This document shows, piece by piece, positions 11,701 through 21,874 of a stretch of DNA of 64,000 nt (position 1 is its first letter; each line of letters starts with the position of its first letter). The notes beneath the pieces are model-generated. The model made no database searches, was not told where the DNA came from, and was given only the letters and a program-made list of their open reading frames with translations. The position numbers and the translations under genes are program-made. The DNA is from Haematococcus lacustris. Lineage: Eukaryota; Chlorophyta; Chlorophyceae; Chlamydomonadales; Haematococcaceae. The stretch is from NCBI GenBank assembly GCA_030144725.1, contig JASKMD010000012.1, positions 9,216,928 to 9,280,927 on the forward strand, in the 5' to 3' direction.

Positions 11701-14700
11701 GGCAGCCGGTTAGGGTAGGGCAGCAGCAGGGCAGCTGGTCAGAGTAGGGCAGCAGCAGGGCAGCTGGTCAGAGTAGGGCAGCAGCAGGGCAGCCGGGCAG
11801 AGTAGGGCAGCAGCAGGGCAGCCGGTTAGGGTAGGGCAGCAGCAGGGCAGCTGGTCAGAGTAGGGCAGCAGCAGGGCAGCTGGTCAGAGTAGGGCAGCAG
11901 CAGGGCAGCCGGGCAGAGTAGGGCAGCAGCAGGGCAGCCGGTTAGGGTAGGGCAGCAGCAGGGCAGCTGGTCAGAGTAGGGCAGCAGCAGGGCATCAGGG
12001 CAGCCAGTCAGGGTAGGGCAGCAGCGGGGCAGCCATCAGGGTGGGGCAGCAGCAGGGCATCAAGTCAGCCGCTCAGGGTAGGGCAGCAGCAGGGCAGCCG
12101 ATCAGGGTCGGGCAGCATCAGGGCAGCCGGTCAGGGTAGGGCAGCATCAGGGCAGCCGGTCAGGGTAGCACCAAACTGCACCAACTCACTTTCGCAAAAT
12201 GATGACCTTGCACCTACGGTTCGCCCTACGGACCTATGCATACAGTATATACATACGTATTTACCATCATTTTAGTCGCCGCATACGCTTCAGGCCAACC
12301 CTACAGGTAATGTTGTGTACAGTGAGGTGTTTGCTGCATAGCCTGCTGGCCCTGACACCGATGAGGGGTTGGTAGGGCAGACACAGCCATTGCTGTCACA
12401 GTTGGACTCACTCACTCGGACTCAGCACTCAAACTCACACATCCAGCACTTAGACTCAGCACTCAGCACTGTGGCCTGGTGCAAGAGCTGGTGCAAGGAC
12501 TGGTGCAAGAGCATTGTGGCCGGAGGCCGCAGCTTGGTCCGTGTGCCCCGTCCGCTGTCGGACGGGCCCGCTGTACTAGTCAAATATTAGAACAACTATT
12601 TTGTAGTTTATTTTTAATATTACATGTATTTAATATTTAAAAGGCGCTAGGACCCTGCGCAGGGTCCTGCCGACCCTGTGCAGGGTCCTGGTGACCCTGT
12701 GCAGGGTCCTGGCGCTCTGGCCTTCTGCAGGGTCCTACTGACCCTTTGTAGGGTCCTACTGACCCTGTGAAGGGTCTTGCTGACTGGCACAGGTCGGTGG
12801 CATCTGGATGAAAGCCATAATGAAAATTTCAAAAAAATCCTCGCAACATGGCATGCAACCTCGCAGCCTTCTTGTCACCTAGCCAACTTGCAACCCTGTG
12901 TGCCAGGACCCTGTGCAGGGTCCTACCGACCCTGTGTGGGGCCATGGCGACCCTGTGAGGCATCTTACGCACCCTGTGTGCTAGGACCTATTATTGTCGT
13001 ACCTGCATGTTGATGGGGAAGTTCCAAGCGTCTGTCGGCTGGACCTCCTGTATCTGTTGGATTGGGTCATCATGTTCTTTAGGATTCTTAGTGCTAATGA
13101 ACATGACTAAGTGCTTCAGACCCTGTGCAGGGTCCTGGTGACCCTGTGCCGGGTCCTAGTGACCCTGCACAGGGTTACAGTGACCCTGCGCAGGGTCCTG
13201 GTGACCCTGCGCAGGGTCCTAGTGCACAGGCCTTTTGCAGGGTCCTGTTGCCCATTTGCAGGGTCCTGGTGACCCTGTGCAGGGTCCTAGTGACCCTGCG
13301 CAGGGTCCTGGTGCACAGGCCTTTTGCAGGGTCCTAGTGACCCTTTGTAGGGTCCTACAGACCCTCTGCAGGGTCCTGCTGACTGGCAGAGGTCGGTGGC
13401 ATCTGGATGAAAGCCATAATGAAAATTTCAAAAAAACCTTCGCAACATGGCATGCAATTTCGCAGCCTTCTTGTCACCCAGCCAACTTGCAACGTCCCTG
13501 CTCTACAACACGCCTAGCACAAACGCGATGTACGTGCTCTACATTGCGACATCTCGTACTGCCGTAAGTCGATGAACAACGCCTAAGGTGCGTCTCTTGC
13601 TAGTAGCGACTTCCAATTGCAATGAGTCAGCTCCACGCATTCAGAGCCTCGTAACTCAGCTCGCAGCCAGGCCCGAAACTATGCTCGCTTCCAGTCACAT
13701 TGCACCTAGCTAGCTAGCTCAGACACGCAACTTAGCCGCAACTTAGCCTAGCCAGCAGTGCAGCCCCAGCCACTTCCCCTACCATGAGGCAGCCAACCCG
13801 GATGCTAGGCGTACAACCATCTACGTCGCTAGCTCAGCCACGCAGTCCAGCTACTTCACCAGCATCGCAGCCATCCACACAACCTCGCAATCTCGATATG
13901 TTACAGCCACGCAGCAACGCAAAAAGCCAACGTAGCAAGCCTAGCCACGCATCGACACACAACGACCGAGCCTCGCCGTCAGCCATGCAAACATCCATGC
14001 GAAGTTGTCAAGGTGAGTGGCTATCCCTCTGCAAGTATGTGGCACCGCTTAACATCTGGCATGCCTTTTGTGCTGCTGCAGGATTAATGGTTTGACCCTT
14101 CCCCTTTGCCACCACCACCTCCCAGGCCGTCGTCGCACCTTGCCCCACTCCCTATCCTACCTTGCAGCCTGGAGCAACCTCCTCCTTCCCTCCCTCCTTC
14201 CCTCCCTCCTTCCCTCCCTCCCTCACGCCCTTTCTCACGCCCTCCCTCACGCCCTCCCCCCCTCTACATGTCTCTACAGGTGGCTACAGGTCCCCTTACC
14301 TTCCTGACCTACCATTCCCCTTCCCTTCCCACTCGCCCTTGACCTCACCCTCACCCTCACCCTCACCTTGGCAGGTGAGTAAGCATGCATGTTGTGGTTC
14401 GTATTGCCTTGCATTTGGGAGCCTATGCTGGGTTGCATCAGAGAAGCCACCAGCAAGGAAACGACAAGGTTTGAGCGCTTGTACACCTCTTCGCAACACA
14501 CAACGAGCTTGGAGCGGTAGCCAGGACTTCCGGTGGGTGCACATGCTCTGGTGGTGTCAGCCTACCCAGCCACCCAGTTCTGGTCATGCATGTCCTTATT
14601 CATCTGCTTGCTGGCTTATGTTTGCTTGCAGTTGTTGACAGCTTGAGTATGACAAGTGTAGCAAGGCTTGGTGATTGCAAGCAAGGTGGTAGCGGTGTGA

Positions 14701-17700
14701 CATGGAGGGGGGCATTGAGCATAGCTGTAAGTGGCCAGTCCCTGCACATGAGTTGTCACCAATGCCAAGCCTAACTGCAAGGATGCCTCTTGCTGCCGCA
14801 GGTCTGATGGTCACACTGCTGCCCCTTGCCCCCTTCCCCCTTCCCCCTTCCCTGCCCAATCCCACCACCACCACATCCGAGTCTGCCACCTACCTCCCCT
14901 CCTCCCCTCCTCCCCTCCTCCCCTCCCCTCTCCTCTCCCCCACCCCATGGCACCCAGCAGCCCTTGGCGTAGCAGCATGGAGTGGGCAGTCTGGAGCGGG
15001 CAGCCTGGAGCGGGCAGCCTAGAGCGGGCAGCCTGGAGCGGGCAGCAAGGAGCCAAGCCTAGCCCAGCCTAGCCTAGCCTAGCCCAGCCTAGCCTAGACC
15101 AGCCTGATTTGGTGCCATGGGGCATAGGCAGCAAGGCAAAGTGCTTAGCAGTCCCGTGATGAGGTGTTAGCCCATAGCAAGTGCATCCAATCCTTGTGGT
15201 TGTGCACATGGCATAGGTTGTGAGTAAGGCATGAGTCGTTGTGTTGTTGTTGTTGTTGTTGCAGTGGTATTGTGTTGTGGTGTTGTGTGGTGTTACCATC
15301 TTGCATCAATGCATGTGCTCAGCATCAGCAATGCAAGCCGTTTGTAGTGGTGTTGCATACGTTGTAAGGTTGTACCATAAGACATGACATGGCAGGTTTG
15401 CGCGTGCAAGGTGAATGTCATGATGGCTTAGATGACATGCACGTGAGCAACAAGAGGGAGAGTGCATGAGGGGTCATGTTGTAGTAGCAAGTACAAGAAT
15501 CATGCCTTGTAGACCCTGTAGACTGGTCAGCAAGACCCTGTAAAATGATCAGCAGGACCCTGTAAAAACTGCCATCAGAACCCTGCACAGGGTCGCCAGG
15601 ACCCTCCGACGGGTCACCAGGACCCTGCGCAGGGTCACCAGAACCCTGCAAATGGTCAGCAGGACCCTGTAAAAACTGCCATCAGAACCCTGCACAGGGT
15701 CGCCAGGACCCTGCGCCGGGTCACCAGGACCCTGCGCAGGGTCACCAGGACCCTGCAAATGGTCAGCAGGACCCTGCAAAAACTGCCATCAGAACCCTGC
15801 ACAGGGTCGGCAGGACCCTGCGCCGGGTTGCAGGACCCTGCAAATGGTCGGCAGGACCCTGCAAATGAGGTCAGTAGGACCCTGCGCAGGGTCGCTAGGA
15901 CCCTGCGCAGGGTCGCTAGGACCCTGCAAATGGTCGTCAGGACCCTGCAAATGGCCGTTGCGCTAGGACCCTGCGCAGGGTCGGCAGGACCCTGCGCAGG
16001 GTTTTTTCGGATTTCAAATGGTTATAACATCGCACGAACTTTGAGTTTTTCAATGACAACAACGGCGTTGAGTCGGCCTTTCCTGGGGCTATCTGCGGTA
16101 TGCCTCCCGGGAGAAATGGTCCTGGTGACTTCCGGCCTTAATCGGCGCGAGTGGGTTGTGCCGTGCCGGGAGCCTGCTCGTCCTGCCTGCCTTCGAGTTC
16201 TGTGAACAAGGAGAACATGATCTGCCCACTCGCACTGCAATGGCTGAGAGGATAGCCAGGGGTGAGTGCGCTCCTGTATTCCTGCCCCAGACTCACCCAA
16301 ACCTGGCTTTCTAGAGGGCTGAGAGGTGCACACCACATGGCAACACCACATGGCTGGTGAACAGCTATAGAATGCATGGCTTTGCTGACCCCTTGCGCCT
16401 TGTGCCCAAGAGGCTGCTGGATCTTTGCACCCTCCCAACCTGACGAGGAGCCCCGGTCGGTGCTATTGGTAGGCCTCACGGCCTTAGGGCCAGGCACCTG
16501 CTAACACCTGGTTTACAAACTAGCACCCATGCAAGCAGCTGAGTGTTACACCCTGCCACACTCGGGCCGTGATGGGCTGCAGCCACACGGGCGATGGGCC
16601 ACAGTCATGTGACTTGTGAAAGCTGAAGCTCAGGGACCATGCATCAGAGCAAGTACTCCGTCGATGTGTAGGCCAATCCCCGCATAGTGCTGCAACATGC
16701 ATCGGCAGCTGCCACCTAAACCTTCACCACCCCATCAACCCCATTAGGACAGAATGCAGTAGCCAGCATGTGGCGATGAGCATCTGCTTACCATTGCCAC
16801 TACATGAGCCTACAAACCATAAACTCAAAGTGAAAGTGTTCAAGGAGACAATGAACTACCTGCTGTCGTCGCTGTGCTGCTCAGCAAGATGGGCGCAGCA
16901 CCTTGTGCCTGCTGCTGCTTTCAGGAGGCAAGTCTCACCTGGTAAAGCTGGCGAGGGAGCAGCGCATGTGTATGTTTATGGCAGGGTGGTCAGGAGGGCA
17001 TGCGGCCACCCAGTATCCAGTCTGGTACAGGTCACCATGGCCATACACAGTGAGTCAACCATGATGCTGCTGTCAGCCCCCTTGTCCCTCACTAGGGCCT
17101 CCATTTGAGCCGTCAGCCCAATGCCATGAAACCATGATGCTCACCTCACTGCCCTTCAGCCAGCTTTGAGGGGTTAGACACCACCGAGTCAGGCAGACCC
17201 GCCACCTATGAGCCAACATGCTGCCTGGTTGGCCAACCTCGTCATTCCTACCATCCCTACCATTGTCATCAACTGCGTGGATGCATGGATGGTTGGCGTA
17301 ACGAAGGTGCTGGCATGGCAGTCATGGACTCTTCCGTGCGCATTTGTTATTTGCAGCAGTGTCGCTGGTCTGGTGGGAGGGTAGCAAGAGCCCCATGCCC
17401 CGAGGCTACTCCCCTCCCTTCATGCACGCCCGACGGCGTGGGCGTAGTCTTTCTTTCTTTCTTTCTTCCTATCTTCCTTTCAGTGCCGCTGGTTGGCTGA
17501 GCGTGTGGGTCCTGTCCATGCCCATGTGCTCCCAGATTCAGCACACGTCCTTGTACGAGCCGTGGTACATCGTAGATCGCATCCGCAACCCCTGGTATGA
17601 CGCGCGGTTCCGGGGCTATGGCATGGATAAGCAACAGCAGGTGCGCATGCAAAGCTATTCCCCCTGCTCACCCATGCATATGGCTAAACCACCACCTCAC

Positions 17701-18317
17701 CCTACCTGCTCCCACCTAGTACTAGAGCTTACCCCCACCACTCCCTTGCCTGATGGACTGCCTGTCAGCAGGCATGTTGTGCCTCTTCCTTGTTCTTTGC
17801 TCACCAAACCATGCTCCACTGTCCCTGGCGCGCCATCAGCAGGGGTGGTTCATGTAGCATTTCTGCTGTTGCTAATCATCAAGTGGTCCTCTTGCACCTC
17901 CTGACCTGCTGCCCACTCTCCTGGCTGCAGGTCACGGTGGCTGCCTTGGACCGCAAGCTCACTTTCATGGTGCACCCAATGGCGTTTATAGTGCACATGC
18001 CGCATAAAAAGTCACACGCATACCACAAGTTCATGGCTGCTGCGGGGGGGTCAACTACACTAAGCGAGCCCTATGTCAGGCAAGTGGTGGCGAGCATGCA
18101 TACGCGGGCCTTGGCAGCAACTTACAAGCCAAGTGCAAGCAACCTGTCCAACGCCGAGGTCGGCATGATCATGCGCAAGCAGAATGAAGACACGTTTTAT
18201 GCCTTCGCAAAGCATTTGCAGGAGGGGGGTAGCGACCCGTCCCAAAGTGACCCTCAAGTGCAAGCCTGCTTGACTGAGCTGCCGTGGTGGCAGGCAGCAG
18301 GGGGGAGTGCTACCTAG
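8711..18317 (+). CDS. LARGE/GT49-type membrane glycosyltransferase, multi-exon with giant satellite-filled intron
   Basis: Supported exons: about 8711-8910 (basic segment, hydrophobic signal-anchor RILLAVALSLSLHLLDCAV, then lumenal stem), 9035-9307, 9389-about 9579, about 16150-16261, 17536-17640 and 17931-18317 (stop TAG). Phases agree at 8910/9035, 9307/9389 and 17640/17931. Family landmarks in order are: PLTIATMTTQHRLSSLEAQC ... WPGPLTAVVYVPL; FPINSLRNVALLAADTPLV then the metal-binding D-x-D as IDVDMM (about 9537); LLVLPAFEFCEQG; YEPWYIVDRIRNPWYDARFR-GYGMDK; VHPMAFIVHMPHKKS. These are the hallmarks of Glyco_transf_49, a Golgi type II transferase adding sugars to glycoprotein or glycan acceptors; the exact substrate cannot be told. 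The exon carrying the region between LPAFE and YEPW is not firmly located. The intron of about 6.5 kb (9580-16150) contains four satellite blocks. Exon 1 has no in-frame ATG, so the start lies further upstream. Confidence 0.8.
9835..10152 (+). repeat. Dispersed repeat R1, 3' half
   Basis: This matches the reverse complement of 39908-40225 (shared blocks include CTGGCTGGCTTGAAAAACTT-type sequence at 9855 and GAGCTATGGCCCGTGTCCTA at 10132). In the 40 kb copy it is continuous with the segment found at 6085-6235, so R1 is about 0.9 kb long. This copy is truncated on its left side and runs directly into the palindromic array at 10152. Confidence 0.8.
10152..10578. repeat. Array of the 20-bp perfect palindrome AGGACCCTGCGCAGGGTCCT
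   Basis: About ten full or 18-20 bp copies are separated by short linkers. The linkers occur in both orientations: CTAGCGTCACCATGGTCGTAG near 10170 is the reverse complement of the linker near 10390 and 10460, so larger nested palindromes also exist. The array lies in the large intron of the glycosyltransferase gene. Related degenerate arrays are at 12648-13390 and 15490-16010. Confidence 0.92.
10579..11235. other. Intronic unique sequence, no feature seen
   Basis: Ordinary-looking sequence with a short poly-G run (10611-10620) and an AT-rich start. I see no exon, RNA gene or repeat partner in the window. Confidence 0.5.
11240..12170. repeat. Minisatellite, unit about 30 bp (GGGTAGGGCAGCAGCAGGGC)
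   Basis: About 30 imperfect tandem units of the type 'CAGGGTAGGGCAGCAGCAGGGCAGCCGGT'. There are internal higher-order repeats, for example 11700-11830 against 11830-11960. The array is G-rich on the + strand and intronic within the glycosyltransferase gene. Confidence 0.9.
12171..12645. other. Intronic stretch, nothing recognised
   Basis: Contains a short AT-rich patch (12590-12640) and a CTCAGCACTCA-like micro-repeat (12420-12475). No exon or RNA gene is apparent. Confidence 0.45.
12648..13495. repeat. Degenerate palindromic array with a 115-bp direct repeat
   Basis: Units of GACCCTGYGCAGGGTCCTRG recur every 20-24 bp in two clusters (12648-12780 and 13118-13380), with another short cluster at 12895-12980. 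Each main cluster is followed by the same block of about 115 bp (12779-12894 and 13378-13492, starting TGACTGGCACAGGTCGGTGG or a one-base variant). Array and tail were therefore duplicated together. Confidence 0.88.
13496..14010. other. Intronic stretch, no supported gene
   Basis: The + frame at 13784-14000 is open with Ser/Pro/Gln composition and reads as translated GCAGCC/TAGCC-type repeats. I see no splice-consistent exon. Confidence 0.4.
14012..14960 (+). repeat. Two intron-bounded C-rich modules (family M)
   Basis: Each module begins with a donor-like GGTGAGTGG or similar and about 70-100 bases later reaches an acceptor-like TGCTGCAG (14078) or TGCCGCAG (14802). A short block follows (GGATTAATGGTTTGACCC; GTCTGATGGTCACACTGCTG) and then 150-250 bases of CCCTCC/CCTTCC. 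The same layout occurs at 36.1-37.1, 42.8-44.1 (minus) and 45.1-46.4 kb. Confidence 0.65.
15055..15489. other. Intronic low-complexity patches
   Basis: A short AGCCTAGCC/AGCCCAGCC run (15056-15105) is followed by a GTT trinucleotide run (15238-15262). Nothing coding is apparent. Confidence 0.5.
15490..16010. repeat. Third array of AGGACCCTGCGCAGGGTC-type units
   Basis: More than 20 units of 'GGACCCTGCRCAGGGTC' or half-units ending AAATGGTC or AAAACTGCCATC, in 20-40 bp steps. It has the same core as the 10.2 and 12.6 kb arrays. It ends about 140 bases before the LLVLPAFEF exon of the glycosyltransferase. Confidence 0.9.
16265..17365 (+). other. Glycosyltransferase intronic region with possible unplaced exon
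   Basis: No confident exon. The open segment at 17160-17220 (SFEGLDTTESGRPATYEP) follows a CCCTTCAG acceptor-like site and could be part of the gene. It lacks a phase-consistent partner that I could confirm. Confidence 0.35.
17369..17480 (+). mobile_element. SINE 3' portion (5'-truncated)
   Basis: The segment GCCCCATGCC...CTCCCTTCATGCACGC...GTAGTCTTTCTTTC aligns with the 3' half of the complete SINE at 61109-61297 and with 26283-26400. It ends in a (TTTC)n tail. The tRNA-like head is missing. It sits in an intron of the glycosyltransferase gene, so the open frame across it is not an exon. Confidence 0.75.
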
Positions 18318-19655
18318 CCGAACCCTTCTGGCCCTGGCTGACGCCCCTTACCTGCCATGTTCCCTCAACAGCAACACCTAGCCATGTCATTGCACAAGGC
18401 TGGCCATGCACGACCGATAGGCAGTTGCTGCATTGTGGCACCCCTGTCCACATGTAGCTACAGAGAGAGAATGGCATGGCAGTGCGTATTTGGCTAAAGG
18501 CGAGATATACAGACATGGCATATGGGTCAGCCATTGGTCCAAGGTGTGTGTCAGCCCCCTCGTCCCTCACTAGGGCCTCCATTTGAGCCGGACCACTGGG
18601 GACCGTCAGGGACCACCACCAGGACCACTCAAATGGCGGGAAAGGGCTGTGTTGAGGATACCCAATGCACATGGACATGGACATGGAGTACCACCTACAC
18701 CATAGCCTGACCCCTGAGGGCTATGGTCTAGAGTTGGCATGACCTTCATACATTCATTGTTGCTTTTTTATTTTGCAGCATCTTTGTCCATTCAGGAGTC
18801 AAATTCTATAAGCATGTGGGATCTGCTTCTGGCCTGCATCTGATGCATCAAGTCTTGCCAGCCATGGCAATATGGCACATGAAATGAGGGTCAAAAGCAT
18901 GTCACCACCAGACAGGGACCATGGCCTGTGGCTCACTTGCCCTATGGCTAGCATCTTGCAAGGCAGTGGGCAGTGACATGTCGTCAACCACAGCCAGGCA
19001 ATATCGACTATGTTAGAGAATGCAGTCAAAGTTACAGGCGATGTTCAGTCACAGTCAGGGTGTCTATGTGTGACCCGGTAGGAGGTGAAGATGGTCGTGT
19101 CCTCTCGTAGAATAGATTGATTTAGTCCGCGCTATCTGACCATCATCCGCAACCATCATCCGCAAGCCATTGCAGTCGTTGCTCGTGGGCTGCCCTATGT
19201 GCCCGCGAACAAATCGGCGGGGCGGGGCGGGGCGGGGCGGGGGATTATCTAGCATAACATTAGGCGCGGTGAGTGCAGGTTTACAGCCATCCTACTACCA
19301 GGGGTCGGTTTGCTGTCAGTTGCTGACAGTTGGGGGCGCCTGAGCAGCAGGGCGGGCCGGCCCTGCCCCTGACCTGAACAGTGCCCTGAGCAGGCAGGGG
19401 TGGCCACTGGTCACCGTCGCCTTGGATACCGTTGTTACACTCGTCCCTGATGTAGCTAGTTTGACCTGACCTCGATCAACAAGTCTGGCAACAGGGAATA
19501 CACCTCAACACAACATGGAACGTCGAAACTTCCATTTCAAAAACGGCGTAAGCACAAGCAATGTATCCTTCTCCGCTCAGCAACGCCACGTGTGGCAAGC
19601 CCAACGACGCCCTGCGTGATGCAAGGCCATCGAAAAACGTCTGCCGACTTCATCA
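18318..19655. other. Intergenic region; GGGGC tandem run
   Basis: No gene supported. Features seen: (GGGGC)n at 19217-19241, and a block near 18530-18610 repeating part of 17080-17110 (CTCACTAGGGCCTCCATTTGAGCC). The region separates convergent genes: the glycosyltransferase ends at 18317 (+) and the polyQ gene ends near 19656 (-). It should contain both polyadenylation sites. Confidence 0.5.
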
Positions 19656-21704
19656 TCACAGCGATGACAGCGCGTCTTTGTGGCAAAACAGGCGCGCGCA
19701 CAGCGGCTGCTCCGGCCGCCCACTGGCCCCCTCCGCGTGCCGCTCCCAGCCCGCCCCCGTTGAAAACCAGTCATAGCCCCCAGCCCCCAGCCCTGGCCAG
19801 CCGGGCTGCACCCTAGCGAAGGCGGCATGGGCTGAGGGACAAGTGGCCTGGGCGTCAATCAGCCCCATCAGCAGGGGGGAGGGGCAGGGCAGCAGGGCAG
19901 GCGGGGCGCTGCTGGCTCCCCGGAGCGCTGCCGGGCAACTGGCCAGCTGAGTACTTGGTGAGGGCGAGGCGGGATGGGGAGGGGAGGGGGCAGTGCCGCG
20001 GATGTGTTTGTGGGGAGGGGGGGTCTGGCGCCCGCTGCTGCTGCTGCTGCTGCTGCCCAAGGGAGGTACCCCATGGCTGCTGCTGTGGGGGGGGTTGGCT
20101 CCCTCAGCTTGAAGGCAGGAGGGCCTGGGGGGCAATGGAGGGTCTCCAGGGGCGGCAGCTTCCCCTGGCAGTCCAGCTAGGCCAGGGGCGGCACAGCAGT
20201 GGTCCAGGCTGGGGGGGGCAGACAGGGAGGCTGGGGGGGGCTTGGGTCCTGCCCTGGCTCCTGCTGAGTGGGGAGGTGCAGGGCCATGCGGGGAGGGAGT
20301 GGGGTGGGGGGGTGGGCAGCCCTGTCCCCCCGCATGCCAGCACCCCTCCGCCATCACCCAGCTTTGGTGCGGTAGGCATAGGCGCTGGACTGCCCGGGGG
20401 GGCTGCTGCTGCTGCGGTGCCACTGTAGAGGGGTAGGGTGGGGCGTGGAGGGGCGTGGCGGGGCAGCTGGTAGAGGTGGAGGAGGTGAAAGTGGAGGAGC
20501 AGCGGCGGGGGTGCAGGCAGCAGGCGCACTTACCCATGGCACGAGGTAGGTGTGTGGGTGAGGTCCTTTCAGCTCGTCCCCCTCCCTTGCTGGGGGCGCA
20601 GGGAAACAGCCAGTCTCTGCACCAGCTGCTGACATGAAGGGGTGGGGGGGCGGGGGCAACGTACGCTGGGCATGTGCATGCCTTCACCTCCTCCGCGGCG
20701 CCAGCCTCAGCCGCAACCCCTGCTGGGCCAGAGGGGGCGGGAGCACAGCCTACCCTCTGCTCAGGTTGCACCCCCTCCTCCGCACACAACCCCCCTGAAT
20801 CATGCTCCAGCCCCGCCCCTGCCCCTGCCCCTGCCCCTGCCCCTGCCCCTGCCCCTGCCCCTGTCCCTGTCCCTGCCCCTGCCCCTGCCCCTGCGGCAAA
20901 GCCTGCAGTGCACCGTGTCAGCAGGCTGGGCCGAGGGGGCGGTGAGGGAGACAGACCTTCACAGGCACCCCGCTCCAGGTCCAGCAGCCCACCCTGACCC
21001 TGACCCTGACCCTGACCTACCTCCTCCACTGCACTGCACCCAGACTGCCACACCTCCAACTCCCTTCCACGGCTGACGGGGGTTATGGAGGGCCAGCTTT
21101 GCACCTCCCCCTCCGCCCCCTCCCCCCAGCCCCCCTCCCCATCCTCCACTCCACACACCCCACCTCCCCCCTCCACCCCTTCCCCGACAGCCGCCGCCCC
21201 TGCCCTAGCCCCAGCTGGCTCCCCCCACAGCCTGGCACCGCCCCCTCCTACTACCACTGCAGTGTAGGGGCAGGCCATGGCAGCCAGGAACTGGCACAGC
21301 CCTGCCTGCACCTCCCCTGCCCACCCCCCGCCCTCCTGCGCCCCCGCCTCTGCTCCAAACTCCGCCGCATCAGCAGCCTCAGGCACTGCTGCTCCTGCTG
21401 CTGCTCCTGCTGCTGCTTGTGCCGCTGTGTCAATGGGGTGAAGGGTGGAAGCAGGCACTGCTGCTGCTGCTGCTGCTGCTGCTGTTGACGGCACGACTGG
21501 CTTGAGCCCGGCAGCAGCAGCAGCCTCAGCACCCCTCTGCTTGTGCCAGGCCAGCAGCCAGACTAGGTCACCTGCCAGGGGCTGCCAGTGCTCCTGCCAT
21601 GCTGCAGCCTTGGCAGCACATGTCACCCAGTCTTCCTCCACCAGCCCCTGGCCCCCCTCCCCCATGACTGACTGCTGCTCCTGCTCCTGCTCCTGCTGCT
21701 GCTG

Positions 21705-21750
<46 letters not shown>

Positions 21751-21770
21751 TGCTGCTGCTCCTGCTGCTG

Positions 21771-21810
<40 letters not shown>

Positions 21811-21827
21811 TGCTGCTGCTGCTGCTG

Positions 21828-21874
<47 letters not shown>

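Noticed and set aside
17344..17520. Apparent exon WWEGSKSPMPRGYSPP in the glycosyltransferase
   Set aside because: The same sequence occurs at 26283-26400 and in the SINE at 61109-61297, so it is a SINE 3' end and not coding sequence of this gene.
19656..20530. Poly-Pro/Ser C-terminal extension of the polyQ protein taken as certain
   Set aside because: A strong GTAAGT donor at about 20533 suggests the frame beyond is not all coding; the C-terminus is left open.
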